A stretch of 64,000 bases of DNA, from contig NZ_CP028339.1 of the NCBI RefSeq assembly GCF_003030465.1, positions 1,240,001 to 1,304,000 on the forward strand, given 5' to 3'. The stretch's first letter is position 1, and every line of letters begins with the position of its first letter. Origin of the DNA: Thauera aromatica K172 (GTDB taxonomy: Bacteria > Pseudomonadota > Gammaproteobacteria > Burkholderiales > Rhodocyclaceae). Below are positions 34,544-43,808 of the stretch, piece after piece. Position numbers and translations under genes: made by a program. Under the pieces are notes generated by a model that saw nothing but the letters and a program-made list of their open reading frames with translations, had not been told where the DNA came from and did not search any database.

Positions 34544-36496
34544 ATGGAATTTCTCGACCTGCCCCCGATGCTGGGCGCCGCCGGCAGGGTCCGCCTGCCG
34601 GGCTCGAAGAGCATCTCCAACCGCGTGCTGTTGCTGGCGGCGCTGGCCGAAGGCGAAACCGAAATCCGCGACCTGCTGCTCTCGGATGATGTCGAGCGCA
34701 TGCTCGAGGCGCTGCACGTGCTCGGCGTGGATTGGCAGCGCGGCGGCGACACGCTGAACTATCGCGTGCGCGGCGTTGGCGGGCCCTTTCCGGTGAAGGC
34801 CGCCGAGCTCTTCCTCGGCAACGCCGGCACCGCGTTTCGCCCCTTGACCGCGGCGCTCGCGCTGTCCGGTGGCGAGTACCGTCTGTCGGGCGTGGCGCGC
34901 ATGCACGAGCGCCCGATCGGCGACCTCGTCGATGCGCTGCGCCAGCTTGGCGCCGACATCACCTGCACATCGAGCGAAGGATATCCTCCGCTGGAGGTGA
35001 AGCCGGCGCAGATTCGCCCCGGCGGCGTGGTCAAGGTGCGGGGCGACGTCTCCAGCCAGTTCCTCACTGCGCTGCTGATGGCGCTGCCACTGACCGGAGT
35101 GGAAACCACTCTCGAAGTGGTCGGCGAGCTGATCTCCAAGCCCTATGTCCGGATCACGCTCGAGCTGATGGCACGTTTCGGCGTTGAGGTCGAGCAGCAC
35201 GGCTGGGAGCGCTTCGTGGTGCCCGGCGGGGCGCGCTACCGCAGCCCTGGCGTGGTGTTCGTCGAAGGCGATGCCTCCTCGGCCTCCTACTTCCTCGCCG
35301 CCGGCGCCATTGGCGGTGGTCCGGTGCGCGTCGAGGGCGTGGGGCGCAGCAGCATCCAGGGAGACGTGCGCTTTGCCGAGGCGCTCGGCCAGCTCGGCGC
35401 GAAGATCTCCATGGGTGACAACTGGATCGAGGCTGCGGCACCCGAGAACGGAGTGCTGAAGGCGTTCGATCTCGATCTCAACCACATCCCGGATGCGGCG
35501 ATGACGCTGGCGGTGGCGGCGCTGTTCGCCGACGGCCCGTGCCGACTGCGCAACATCGCGAGCTGGCGGGTGAAGGAAACCGACCGCATCGCGGCGATGG
35601 CCACGGAGCTGCGCAAGCTTGGCGCCGAGGTCGAGGAGGGAGCGGATTACCTGGCGGTATCCGGTCCGGCGCGGCTGCGCCCGGCGGCAATCGACACCTA
35701 CGACGACCACCGCATGGCGATGTGCTTCTCGCTGGCGAGCCTGGGGGGCGTGCGCGTGCGCATCAACGACCCGAAGTGCGTGAACAAGACGTTCCCGGGC
35801 TATTTCGATGTGTTCGCACAGGTTGCGAGGCCGGTGCCGGTGCTGGCGATCGACGGCCCGTCGGCGTCCGGCAAGGGCACGGTGGCGGCGCGCGTTGCCG
35901 CAGCGCTGGGCTGGCACTATCTCGACAGCGGTTCGCTGTACCGGCTGGTCGCGCTGGCAGCGATGCGCGCCGGCGTTCCGCTGGACGACGAACGCGCGGT
36001 CGCGGTGCTGGCCGCGGCCCTGCCGGCGTCTTTCGACGGGGAGCGGGTGCGGCTCTCCGGCGAGGACGTCACCGACGAGATCCGTTCCGAGGCATGCTCG
36101 GTCGGCGCGTCCAAAGTCGCGGTGCTGGCCGCGGTGCGGGCGGCGCTGTTCGACCGCCAGCGCGACTACCGCGCGGTTCCCGGCCTGGTGGCCGAAGGGC
36201 GGGACATGGGCTCGGTGGTCTTTCCCGATGCCGGCATCAAGGTCTTCCTCACCGCCTCGGCCGAAGCGCGGGCCGAGCGCCGCTATAAGCAGTTGATCGA
36301 AAAGGGATCGGCTGCTAACATGGAAAGTCTTCTGAAGGATCTTCTGGAACGGGATGCGCGCGATGCCGCCCGTCCGGTCGCGCCCTTGCTGAAGTTGCCC
36401 GACGCGGTGCTGCTCGATACGACCGCACGGAATGTCGAGCAGGCTGTCGCCTTCGTCCTCGATCTCGTGCGGGCGGGCGGCGAAGCGGCGGGCTGA
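34544..36496 (+). CDS. aroA-cmk: AroA-Cmk fusion: EPSP synthase / cytidylate kinase
   Basis: One open frame of 650 codons encodes two complete enzymes. Residues 1 to about 430 are 5-enolpyruvylshikimate-3-phosphate synthase ([43 protein letters not shown] and DDHRMAMCF motifs). Residues from about 434 are CMP kinase with Walker [10 protein letters not shown] at 438-446 and the [12 protein letters not shown] substrate motif. The junction is short: EPSP synthase ends near [14 protein letters not shown] and kinase begins VPVLAIDG, so no domain is lost. The order aroA-cmk-rpsA is standard as separate genes. In-frame GTG codons at the junction could also allow separate kinase synthesis. Confidence 0.94.
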   Translation: MEFLDLPPMLGAAGRVRLPGSKSISNRVLLLAALAEGETEIRDLLLSDDVERMLEALHVLGVDWQRGGDTLNYRVRGVGGPFPVKAAELFLGNAGTAFRPLTAALALSGGEYRLSGVARMHERPIGDLVDALRQLGADITCTSSEGYPPLEVKPAQIRPGGVVKVRGDVSSQFLTALLMALPLTGVETTLEVVGELISKPYVRITLELMARFGVEVEQHGWERFVVPGGARYRSPGVVFVEGDASSASYFLAAGAIGGGPVRVEGVGRSSIQGDVRFAEALGQLGAKISMGDNWIEAAAPENGVLKAFDLDLNHIPDAAMTLAVAALFADGPCRLRNIASWRVKETDRIAAMATELRKLGAEVEEGADYLAVSGPARLRPAAIDTYDDHRMAMCFSLASLGGVRVRINDPKCVNKTFPGYFDVFAQVARPVPVLAIDGPSASGKGTVAARVAAALGWHYLDSGSLYRLVALAAMRAGVPLDDERAVAVLAAALPASFDGERVRLSGEDVTDEIRSEACSVGASKVAVLAAVRAALFDRQRDYRAVPGLVAEGRDMGSVVFPDAGIKVFLTASAEARAERRYKQLIEKGSAANMESLLKDLLERDARDAARPVAPLLKLPDAVLLDTTARNVEQAVAFVLDLVRAGGEAAG

Positions 36497-36502
36497 CGCA
36501 AT

Positions 36503-36534
36503 CGCGCGGGAGCGTGGGCTCCGGCGCGTTTTTT
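36503..36534 (+). terminator. Hairpin terminator or attenuator before rpsA
   Basis: CGCGCGGGAGC, loop GTGG, GCTCCGGCGCG, then six T. One mismatch in an 11-base stem. It lies 7 bases after the aroA-cmk stop and 50 bases before the rpsA start, and looks like a Rho-independent terminator that separates or attenuates transcription into rpsA. Confidence 0.75.
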
Positions 36535-36584
36535 CTTGAACCAACTTTTTGGCCGTCCCACGGCGGTGCCGGATCCCTAGCCCT

Positions 36585-38288
36585 ATGTCCAACGCCACCC
36601 CCTCCTTCGAAGAAAGCTTTGCCGCCCTCTTCGAGGAAAGCCTCGCCCTCCAGGAAATGCGCACCGGTGAAGTCATCACCGCCGAAGTCGTGCGCATCGA
36701 CCAGAACTTCGTCGTCGTCAACGCCGGCCTGAAGTCCGAAAGCTATGTGCCCATCGAAGAGTTCCGCAACGACCGCGGCGAGCTCGAAGTCAATGTGGGT
36801 GACTTCATCCACGTCGCCATCGACGCGCTCGAAGACGGCTACGGCGAAACCCGCCTGTCGCGCGACAAGGCCAAGCGCATCGCCGCCTGGAACGACCTCG
36901 AGAAGGCGCTCAACGAAGGCTCCCTGGTCAAGGGCGTGATCACCGGTCGCGTCAAGGGTGGCCTGACCGTCATGACCAACAGCATCCGTGCCTTCCTGCC
37001 GGGCTCGCTGGTCGATATGCGTCCGGTCAAGGACACCACGCCGTACGAAGGCAAGGAATTCGAATTCAAGGTCATCAAGCTCGACCGCAAGCGCAACAAC
37101 GTCGTCGTGTCGCGCCGCGCCGTGCTCGAAGAGTCGATGGGCGAAGAGCGCGAGAAGCTGCTCGCCAACCTCAAGGAAGGCACGGTCATCAAGGGTATCG
37201 TCAAGAACATCACCGACTACGGCGCGTTCGTCGACCTCGGTGGCATCGATGGTCTGCTGCACATCACCGACCTGGCCTGGCGCCGCGTGCGTCACCCGTC
37301 GGAAGTGCTCAACGTCGGTGACGAGATCGAAGCCAAGGTGCTCAAGTTCGACCAGGAAAAGAACCGCGTCTCGCTCGGCCTCAAGCAACTCGGCGAAGAC
37401 CCGTGGGTCGGCATCGCCCGCCGCTACCCGCAGGGCACCCGCCTGTTCGGCAAGGTCACGAACATCACCGACTACGGTGCGTTTGTCGAAGTCGAGCAGG
37501 GCATCGAGGGCCTCGTCCACGTGTCCGAGATGGACTGGACCAACAAGAACATCCACCCGACCAAGGTCGTCCAGCTCGGCGATGAAGTCGAAGTGATGAT
37601 CCTCGAGATCGACGAAGACCGTCGTCGCATCTCGCTCGGCATGAAGCAATGCATGTCCAACCCGTGGGACGATTTCGCCATCAACCACAAGAAGGGCGAC
37701 AAGGTCCGCGGCCAGATCAAGTCGATTACCGACTTCGGCGTGTTCATCGGCCTGGAAGGCGGCATCGACGGCCTGGTGCACCTGTCCGACCTGTCGTGGA
37801 GCGAGTCCGGCGAAGAGGCCGTGCGCCGCTTCAAGAAGGGCGACGAGGTCGAGGCCGTGGTGCTGGCGATCGACGTCGAGCGCGAGCGCATCTCGCTCGG
37901 CATCAAGCAGCTCGAAGGCGATCCGTACACCAACTTCATCGCCACCCACGAGAAGAACAGCCTCGTGCGCGGTACGGTGAAGTCGGTCGAAGCGCGTGGT
38001 GCGGTGATCGCGCTGGGGGACGACGTCGAAGGCTACCTGCGTGCGTCCGAAGCCGCCCCGCACCGTGTCGACGACCTCACCACGATGCTCAAGGAAGGCG
38101 ATGAAGTCGAGGCTCTGGTGATCAACGTCGATCGCAAGACCCGCTCGATCAGCCTGTCGATCCGTGCCAAGGACCAGGTCGAACAGTCCGAGGCGATGAA
38201 CAAGCTCGCTTCCGAGAGCGCTGCCGCCTCTGGCACCACCAACCTCGGTGCCCTGCTCAAGGCCAAGCTGAACGAGCAGAAGCAGTAA
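36585..38288 (+). CDS. rpsA: 30S ribosomal protein S1
   Basis: Largest ribosomal protein; it binds mRNA leaders and helps start translation. The 567 residues contain six S1 (OB-fold) domains, the middle ones with the clear pattern [26 protein letters not shown] start at ATG 36585 ([20 protein letters not shown]). The ribosome site is poor: only GGAT 10 bases upstream, as is usual for rpsA genes, whose leaders are autoregulated. ihfB follows after 11 bases. Confidence 0.97.
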   Translation: MSNATPSFEESFAALFEESLALQEMRTGEVITAEVVRIDQNFVVVNAGLKSESYVPIEEFRNDRGELEVNVGDFIHVAIDALEDGYGETRLSRDKAKRIAAWNDLEKALNEGSLVKGVITGRVKGGLTVMTNSIRAFLPGSLVDMRPVKDTTPYEGKEFEFKVIKLDRKRNNVVVSRRAVLEESMGEEREKLLANLKEGTVIKGIVKNITDYGAFVDLGGIDGLLHITDLAWRRVRHPSEVLNVGDEIEAKVLKFDQEKNRVSLGLKQLGEDPWVGIARRYPQGTRLFGKVTNITDYGAFVEVEQGIEGLVHVSEMDWTNKNIHPTKVVQLGDEVEVMILEIDEDRRRISLGMKQCMSNPWDDFAINHKKGDKVRGQIKSITDFGVFIGLEGGIDGLVHLSDLSWSESGEEAVRRFKKGDEVEAVVLAIDVERERISLGIKQLEGDPYTNFIATHEKNSLVRGTVKSVEARGAVIALGDDVEGYLRASEAAPHRVDDLTTMLKEGDEVEALVINVDRKTRSISLSIRAKDQVEQSEAMNKLASESAAASGTTNLGALLKAKLNEQKQ

Positions 38289-38299
38289 TCCGGACGATC

Positions 38300-38587
38300 A
38301 TGACCAAATCGGAGCTGATCGCCCAGCTTGCGGAGCGTTTTCCGCAACTGGTCGCAAAAGATGCCGATTACGCGGTCAAGATGATCCTCGATGCGATGGT
38401 CGATGCCCTGGCGCGTGGCGATCGCATCGAGATCCGCGGGTTCGGAAGTTTCGCGCTGAACTATCGGCCGCCCCGCGTGGGGCGCAACCCGAAATCCGGC
38501 GACAAGGTTCTGGTGCCGGAAAAATACGTTCCGCATTTCAAGGCGGGCAAGGAGTTGCGCGAGCGGGTCGATCTCGGCGAAAGCTGA
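38300..38587 (+). CDS. ihfB: Integration host factor beta subunit
   Basis: DNA-bending HU/IHF family protein, 95 residues. It pairs with the alpha subunit (gene at 51978) and bends DNA at specific sites in promoters and replication or recombination sites. The family signature [22 protein letters not shown], including the Pro that intercalates between bases, is intact. The beta assignment rests on the conserved rpsA-ihfB linkage. A strong terminator follows. Confidence 0.95.
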   Translation: MTKSELIAQLAERFPQLVAKDADYAVKMILDAMVDALARGDRIEIRGFGSFALNYRPPRVGRNPKSGDKVLVPEKYVPHFKAGKELRERVDLGES

Positions 38588-38619
38588 GCACGCGGTAATC
38601 GGTTTTACAGGCAATAATG

Positions 38620-38647
38620 GAAGGCGGCTGCGGCCGCCTTCTTTTTT
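38620..38647 (+). terminator. Rho-independent terminator after ihfB
   Basis: Perfect 9-bp stem GAAGGCGGC / GCCGCCTTC with a TGCG loop, followed by six T. It lies 33 bases after the ihfB stop and only 19 bases before the lapA start, so lapAB must have its own promoter or rely on readthrough. Confidence 0.88.
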
Positions 38648-38665
38648 GCTCACCGCTCGGAGATA

Positions 38666-39001
38666 ATGCCGGCCATGCGCGCAATCATCTGGTCCATCCG
38701 CCTGTTGCTGTTCTTCCTGCTGTTCGGGTTCGCGATCAAGAACGACCACCTCGCTACCCTGAATTTTTATTTCGGCGGGCAGTGGCAACTGCCGCTGGTC
38801 TTCGTCATCCTGCTCAGTTTTGCCGCGGGCGCCCTGCTCGGGGTCACCGCCACGCTGGCATCGCTGATCCGCCAGCGTCGTGAGATTTCGCGCCTGCGCC
38901 GCCAGCTCGAGCGCGCCGAGCGCGACCGGAGCGATTCACCTGCATCTGCATCTGCTCCTGCTTCTGCTCCGGCCGGCGACAGCCGACTGTCGACCTCCTG
39001 A
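38666..39001 (+). CDS. lapA: LapA-type inner-membrane protein (DUF1049)
   Basis: Small membrane protein of 111 residues: two hydrophobic helices (about 8-25 and 43-66), a basic coiled segment (RQRREISRLRRQLERAERDR) and a low-complexity Ser/Ala/Pro tail. LapA works with LapB in assembling and regulating lipopolysaccharide. A start at 38675 is equally possible: the GGAG site at 38659-38662 is very close to the first ATG. Overlies no other gene and is followed by lapB after 5 bases. Confidence 0.87.
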   Translation: MPAMRAIIWSIRLLLFFLLFGFAIKNDHLATLNFYFGGQWQLPLVFVILLSFAAGALLGVTATLASLIRQRREISRLRRQLERAERDRSDSPASASAPASAPAGDSRLSTS

Positions 39002-39006
39002 GCACC

Positions 39007-40182
39007 ATGGAAATCGAATTCTGGTGGCTGCTTGCGCTGCCGCTGTTCTTTGCCCTGGGCTGGCTTGCGGCGCGCATCGACATCCGCCAGGTGGTGCAGG
39101 AGTCGCGCTCGCTGCCCCGATCCTACCTGACCGGGCTCAACTTCCTGCTCAACGAGCAGCCCGACAAGGCGATCGACGCTTTCGTCGAGGCGGTGCGCAT
39201 CGATCCCCAGACGATCGAGCTCCACTTCGCCCTCGGGAGCCTGTTCCGCCGCCGCGGCGAAACCGACCGCGCGATCCGCATGCATCAGCTCCTGGTCGAC
39301 CGCGAGGATCTCTCCGAAGAGCAGCGCCTGCAGGCGCTCGGCGAGCTGGGGCAGGATTTCCTGAAAGCCGGCCTGCTCGACCGTGCCGAGGCGGTTTTCG
39401 TCAGGCTGCGCGGTACGCGGGCGAATGAGGTCGCGCTCGGCTATCTGCTCGAAATCTATCAGCAGGAAAAAGACTGGGCGAAAGCGATCGAGGTGGCGCA
39501 GGCCTTGCCCGCGCACGAAAGCGTGATGTGGCGCACCGAAGTGGCGAACTTCCATTGCGAGCTCGCTGCCGGCGCACTGGCGAATTCCCGCCATGAGGAA
39601 GCGCGAACCCATCTGGAACACGCGTTCGAGGTGAATCGGCGTAGTGTGCGGGCGAGCCTGATCCTTGGCGATCTGCTCGCGGCCCGCGGCCGCGACGAGG
39701 AAGCGCTCGAAGCCTGGAAGCGGATCGAGAGCCAGGATCCGGTCTACCTGGCATTGGTGGCGGAGCGCGTGATGGACGCCTATGGCCGGCTCGGCCGGGT
39801 GGAGGAGGGGCACCAGCTGCTGCGCGCGTGGCTGTCCGCGCACGCCTCGCTCGATTTGCTCGACGAGCTCTTCCACTGGGAAATGGAAAAGGCCGGCCCC
39901 CGTGCCGCATACGGCCTGGTGCGCGAGGAACTGCGCCGCAATCCGACCCTGCTCGGACTGGACAAGCTGCTCGAGGCTGCCGTGCTGGCCGCACCGGCCG
40001 AACAACGCGGCGACATCGAGCTGGTCAAACAGCTTATCCACGGGCACACCCGCCGGGTGGCGCGCTACCGCTGCGATGCCTGCGGCTTCAAGGCGCGCCA
40101 GTTTCACTGGCGCTGCCCGGCCTGCGGCGGCTGGGAAACCTACCCTCCGCGGCGAACGGAAGAGTTCGATCTGACGCCGTAA
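39007..40182 (+). CDS. lapB: Lipopolysaccharide assembly protein LapB (YciM)
   Basis: Inner-membrane anchored TPR protein that controls lipopolysaccharide synthesis by presenting LpxC to the FtsH protease. The 391 residues start with a transmembrane helix (about 5-20), continue with a series of TPR helices facing the cytoplasm, and end with a rubredoxin-like four-cysteine metal site (CDACGF ... CPACGGW). All expected elements are present. Pairs with lapA and stands 50 bases before cysM. Confidence 0.94.
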   Translation: MEIEFWWLLALPLFFALGWLAARIDIRQVVQESRSLPRSYLTGLNFLLNEQPDKAIDAFVEAVRIDPQTIELHFALGSLFRRRGETDRAIRMHQLLVDREDLSEEQRLQALGELGQDFLKAGLLDRAEAVFVRLRGTRANEVALGYLLEIYQQEKDWAKAIEVAQALPAHESVMWRTEVANFHCELAAGALANSRHEEARTHLEHAFEVNRRSVRASLILGDLLAARGRDEEALEAWKRIESQDPVYLALVAERVMDAYGRLGRVEEGHQLLRAWLSAHASLDLLDELFHWEMEKAGPRAAYGLVREELRRNPTLLGLDKLLEAAVLAAPAEQRGDIELVKQLIHGHTRRVARYRCDACGFKARQFHWRCPACGGWETYPPRRTEEFDLTP

Positions 40183-40232
40183 GCGCCGCCCCCCGGCTGC
40201 GGCGGGACAACTCAACGCGAAGAGCGAGATAC

Positions 40233-41123
40233 ATGGAATTCAGGACGCTAGAAGATTACGTCGGACACACTCCGCTGGTGCGGCTCAAGCGCATCGTCGC
40301 CGGCCGCAACAACACCATCCTGGCCAAGCTCGAAGGCAACAACCCGGCCGGTTCGGTGAAGGACCGCCCGGCACTATCGATGATCGTGCGTGCCGAGCAG
40401 CGCGGCGACATCCGGCCGGGCGACACCCTGATCGAGGCCACCAGCGGCAACACCGGCATCGCCCTGGCGATGGCGGCGGCGATGCGTGGCTACCGCATGG
40501 TCCTGGTGATGCCGGAGAACCAGAGCGTCGAGCGCCGCCAGACGATGCGGGCCTTCGGCGCCGAGCTGGTGCTCACTCCCACTTCGGGAGGCATGGAGAT
40601 GGCGCGCGACATCGCCGAGCGCATGCGCGACGAAGGCAAGGGAATCATCCTCGACCAGTTCGCCAATCCGGACAATCCGCTCGCGCACTATGAAGGCACC
40701 GGCCCGGAAATCTGGGAGCAGACCGGCGGCCGCGTGACCCATTTCGTCAGCTCGATGGGAACGACCGGCACCATCATGGGCGTGTCGCGCTTTCTCAAGG
40801 AAAAGAACCCGGCAATCTGCATCGTCGGCTGCGAGCCCGAGCAGGGCTCGCAGATCCCGGGCATCCGCAAATGGCCCGAGGCCTATCTGCCGAAGATTTT
40901 CGAGCGTCCCCGGGTCGACCGCCTGGAACCGGTCAGCCAGGCCGAGGCCGAGGAAATGACGCGCCGCCTGGCACGCGAGGAAGGGATCTTTGCCGGGATC
41001 TCCTCGGGCGGCGCAATGCATGTCGCACTGCGCATCGCCGCCCAGCTCGAGAACGCGGTGATCGTGTCCATCGTGTGTGATCGCGGTGACCGATATCTTT
41101 CCACGGGTGTCTTCCCCGGCTGA
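40233..41123 (+). CDS. cysM: Cysteine synthase B
   Basis: PLP enzyme making cysteine from O-acetylserine and sulfide or thiosulfate. The 296 residues include the PLP lysine in NPAGSVKDRPAL and the TSGNTGIALAMAAA phosphate loop. Shorter length and the wording of these motifs favour CysM over CysK. The ATG is at 40233; the frame is open upstream but overlaps lapB out of frame. Its 3' end overlaps the ydbH-like reading frame by up to 47 bases. Confidence 0.95.
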   Translation: MEFRTLEDYVGHTPLVRLKRIVAGRNNTILAKLEGNNPAGSVKDRPALSMIVRAEQRGDIRPGDTLIEATSGNTGIALAMAAAMRGYRMVLVMPENQSVERRQTMRAFGAELVLTPTSGGMEMARDIAERMRDEGKGIILDQFANPDNPLAHYEGTGPEIWEQTGGRVTHFVSSMGTTGTIMGVSRFLKEKNPAICIVGCEPEQGSQIPGIRKWPEAYLPKIFERPRVDRLEPVSQAEAEEMTRRLAREEGIFAGISSGGAMHVALRIAAQLENAVIVSIVCDRGDRYLSTGVFPG

Positions 41124-43178
41124 ACCGTCGCGTGCGCGCGCCGCGGCGCTGGCCGGGGGCGTGCGCGCAGCCTGCCTGGCGCTTGCGCTGTGGTGGAGCA
41201 TTCCGGCATCGGCGGTCGAGCGCCTGCTCTTGCGCCTGCCGGAAGTGCATAACCCGGCTTTTTCCGTGCATGCCCTCGAGTTGCGCTTCGATGCCGCCCG
41301 GGGGAGCGCGGAATTGCATATCGGGCGCGTGAAGCTGGGTTCGCGGCACTGGCGCGAAGTGGTGCTGCGCTGTGCGCGGGCGCGCTTCTCCCTCGATGAG
41401 CTGAGCTGTAGCCGGGCGCAATTGTGGCTTGCCGGGCGACGCTTGCCGGTCGATGCGGAATTCGCGTTTGCACCGCAGCGCGCGGCGATGCGCCTGGCTC
41501 TGCGCACGGCGGGCGGCGCGCGCGTCGAGGCCGCCTTCACCCCGGAAGAAGGATGGGTTGCGGACTTCGACCGTGTCGAGCTCAGCGAACTGGCGGCCTG
41601 GCTGCAGGAGTGGCGGCCGGGGATGATGAAAGCCTGGCAGGAGCGGGCGCCGGAGGGGACGCTTTCCGGCCGTGCCGAGTGGTCGGCGCGGCGTGGTGGC
41701 GGGGACGAGTTGCGTTTGACGGCTCGCCTCGAAGACGGTCGGTTCGCCACGAGCGATGGCTTGCAGGCGGCGGAGGCGCTCGGTCTCGACATCCGCCTCG
41801 ATGCCCGGGAAAAGGCGGGGGCATGGGACTGGCAGGCGCGCCTGGGCTGGCGCCACGGGGCGGCTTACCTGCATCCGCTTTACTTCGAGGCGGGGCCGCT
41901 GGTCGACGCCGCCGGGCGTCTGCGCGGCAGCCGCTTGAGCGTGCATGAAGCGCGCGCCGAGTTCGAAGGCGTTGCGGCGCTGGCGTTTGCGGCCGAGATC
42001 GATCTTGCCGAAGCGAGCCTGGTCGAGGCCGCGGTTACCGTTTCCGGCGCCGACCTGGCGGTGCTCGGGCCGCGCTGGATGGCTCCCCTGGTGGCGCCCG
42101 CGAATGCCGACCGGCTGAGTTTTTCCGGGTATGTGAGCGGCGGCTTGCGGGTCAAGGATGGGCGCCTGGTGGAAGGCAATATGGTTTTGGCCGCGGCCGG
42201 CTTGAGTCTGCGCGGAGCCGATGGAAGCCGTGGCCTGGCCGTGGGGCCGGTCGACGGCCGCCTGCCCTGGCGGAGCGATGGCGAGCGGCGCGCTGCGCTG
42301 CAGATCGGCGGTGCTCGCTGGGGAAAACTCGAGTTTGGCGCTTTTGTGTTGGGGGCGCGGGTCGATGGCAATGGCGTCCGCTTCGATCACACTGTGGTCC
42401 CTCTGCTCGACAGTGCGCTCGTCTTCGATGATCTCGCGCTGCACCGCGAGGCGGATGGCTGGCACGGTCGCGGCAGCCTGGTGGTCGAGCCCGTATCGAT
42501 GCCGGCCCTCACCGCGGCGCTCGATCTGCCGTCGATGTCGGGAGTGTTGTCGGCCTCGCTGCCCGGCCTGCGGGTGACGCCGGGAGAGATCGCATTCGAC
42601 GGCGCGCTCGTGATCACGGTGTTCGGCGGCTATCTGCAGGCGACCGGCTTGCGCCTGCTCGAGCCGCTTGGGGTCGCTTCGCACCTGAGTGCCGACATCG
42701 AGGGCCGTCACCTCGATCTCGCCCAGCTGACCGAAACCTTCAGCTCGGCAGCATCACCGGCTTTGTCGATGCCGATGTGCGTGGACTGGAACTGACCCAC
42801 TGGCGGCCCACGGCCTTCGATGCGCGCATCGCCAGCAGCCCCGGGCGTTACCCGCGCCGGGTCAGCCAGCGTGCGGTACAGAATATCAGTGCCCTGGGCG
42901 GGGGCGGGGCGATGGCGGCGATCCAGCGCGGTGCGCTGGGATTTTTCGACACCTTCCGCTACCGTGAGCTCGGGCTGCGCTGCCGGATGCTGTCCGATGT
43001 ATGCTCGATGGATGGAGTCGAAGGCGGCGGACGTGCCGATGGAGGCTTCGTGATCATGCGCGGCGGCGGCATCCCGGCGCTGAATGTCATCGGCTACAAT
43101 CGGCGCGTCGATTGGAGCGAACTCGTGGACCGCCTGCAGCGCGTGGTTGCGGACAATGTCACGCCCGAACTGCGCTGA
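41077..43178 (+). pseudogene. YdbH-like AsmA-family protein gene, broken by a one-base frameshift
   Basis: Would encode a protein of about 700 residues: N-terminal signal/anchor helix (about 29-46), then a long beta-rich periplasmic region of the AsmA-like, YdbH type. In E. coli, YdbH with YnbE forms a bridge between inner and outer membrane for lipid transport. The first frame ends at 42795 after switching into unrelated residues (SAASPALSMPMCVDWN). The second frame continues from 42747 with a sequence that fits directly after TETFS, and ends at 43178. The break is at 42744-42747 (agctcggc), consistent with loss of one base. Genes for YnbE- and YdbL-like proteins follow. Start uncertain among GTG 41077, 41086, 41107 and 41161. 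Sequencing error is possible. Confidence 0.75.
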
Positions 43179-43203
43179 GTGCGACATCGAACAGGAGGGC
43201 GAG

Positions 43204-43383
43204 ATGGGATGGTTGCCGAATGGAGTTCTGGTCGCGGCGTTGGGGCTGGCGGGCTGTGTGACGATCAACATCTATTTTCCCGCAGCGGCGGCGGAGAAGG
43301 CGGCAGACCGTATCATCGACGAAGTCTGGCAGCTGCGCGAGAACGGGACTGGCGTGCCCGGGCGGGAAGGAGAAGCGAAATGA
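43204..43383 (+). CDS. YnbE-like small outer-membrane lipoprotein
   Basis: A 59-residue lipoprotein: signal peptide with lipobox LAGC (Cys18), mature part beginning VTINIYFPAAAAEKAADRII. The short beta-prone segment after the cysteine followed by a helix fits YnbE, which in E. coli augments the beta-groove of YdbH at the outer membrane. The assignment relies on size, lipobox and position between ydbH-like and ydbL-like genes. GAGGGCGAG upstream gives a ribosome site. Its TGA overlaps the next ATG. Confidence 0.7.
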   Translation: MGWLPNGVLVAALGLAGCVTINIYFPAAAAEKAADRIIDEVWQLRENGTGVPGREGEAK

Positions 43384-43808
43384 AGCGGTTTTTTTCATGC
43401 CCGCGCTGGATCGTGGCGCTGGCTTTCGGCCTCCTGCTGGCGGGGGCGGTGCAGGCCCAGGGGAACCTGGAAATCGACACTCCGGCGATTGCGGCCCTGC
43501 GCCAGTCGATGCAGCAACGGCATGCGCGGCTGGAGCCGCTGTACACTTCGGGGGCGGTTGGGTTCGCTGCCGACGGGACGGTGGCGCTGCGCGATGCGTC
43601 CGCCGTCGCCCTGGCGCAGCGCGCCCAGGTCAGTAGCCTGATCGCCGCGGAGAATGCCGATCGCGCCGCACTGTACCGCGAGATCGCGCGGGGCAATGGC
43701 CGCCCGGAATGGGAGGCCGATGTGCGCCGCACCTTCGCCCAGCGCTGGATCGAGCGCGCCCGGCCGGGGTGGTGGGTGCAGCAGGGCGGCGACTGGGTGC
43801 GCAAGTGA
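43380..43808 (+). CDS. YdbL family periplasmic protein (DUF1318)
   Basis: A 142-residue exported protein: signal peptide (about 1-29, ending VQAQG), helical middle, and a C-terminal block typical of DUF1318/YdbL, AENADRAALYREIARGNG followed by a RARPGWWVQQGGDWVRK ending. YdbL is thought to control how YnbE assembles with YdbH. The start overlaps the upstream stop (ATGA) and the stop overlaps the next start, so four genes from ydbH to the exonuclease form one coupled unit. Confidence 0.82.
   Translation: MKRFFSCPRWIVALAFGLLLAGAVQAQGNLEIDTPAIAALRQSMQQRHARLEPLYTSGAVGFAADGTVALRDASAVALAQRAQVSSLIAAENADRAALYREIARGNGRPEWEADVRRTFAQRWIERARPGWWVQQGGDWVRK

Noticed and set aside
42777..43178. A separate gene encoding 133 residues starting at ATG/GTG 42777
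   Set aside because: The frame continues upstream without a stop to the break point and its first residues complete the YdbH-like sequence, so it is better explained as the C-terminal part of the frameshifted gene.
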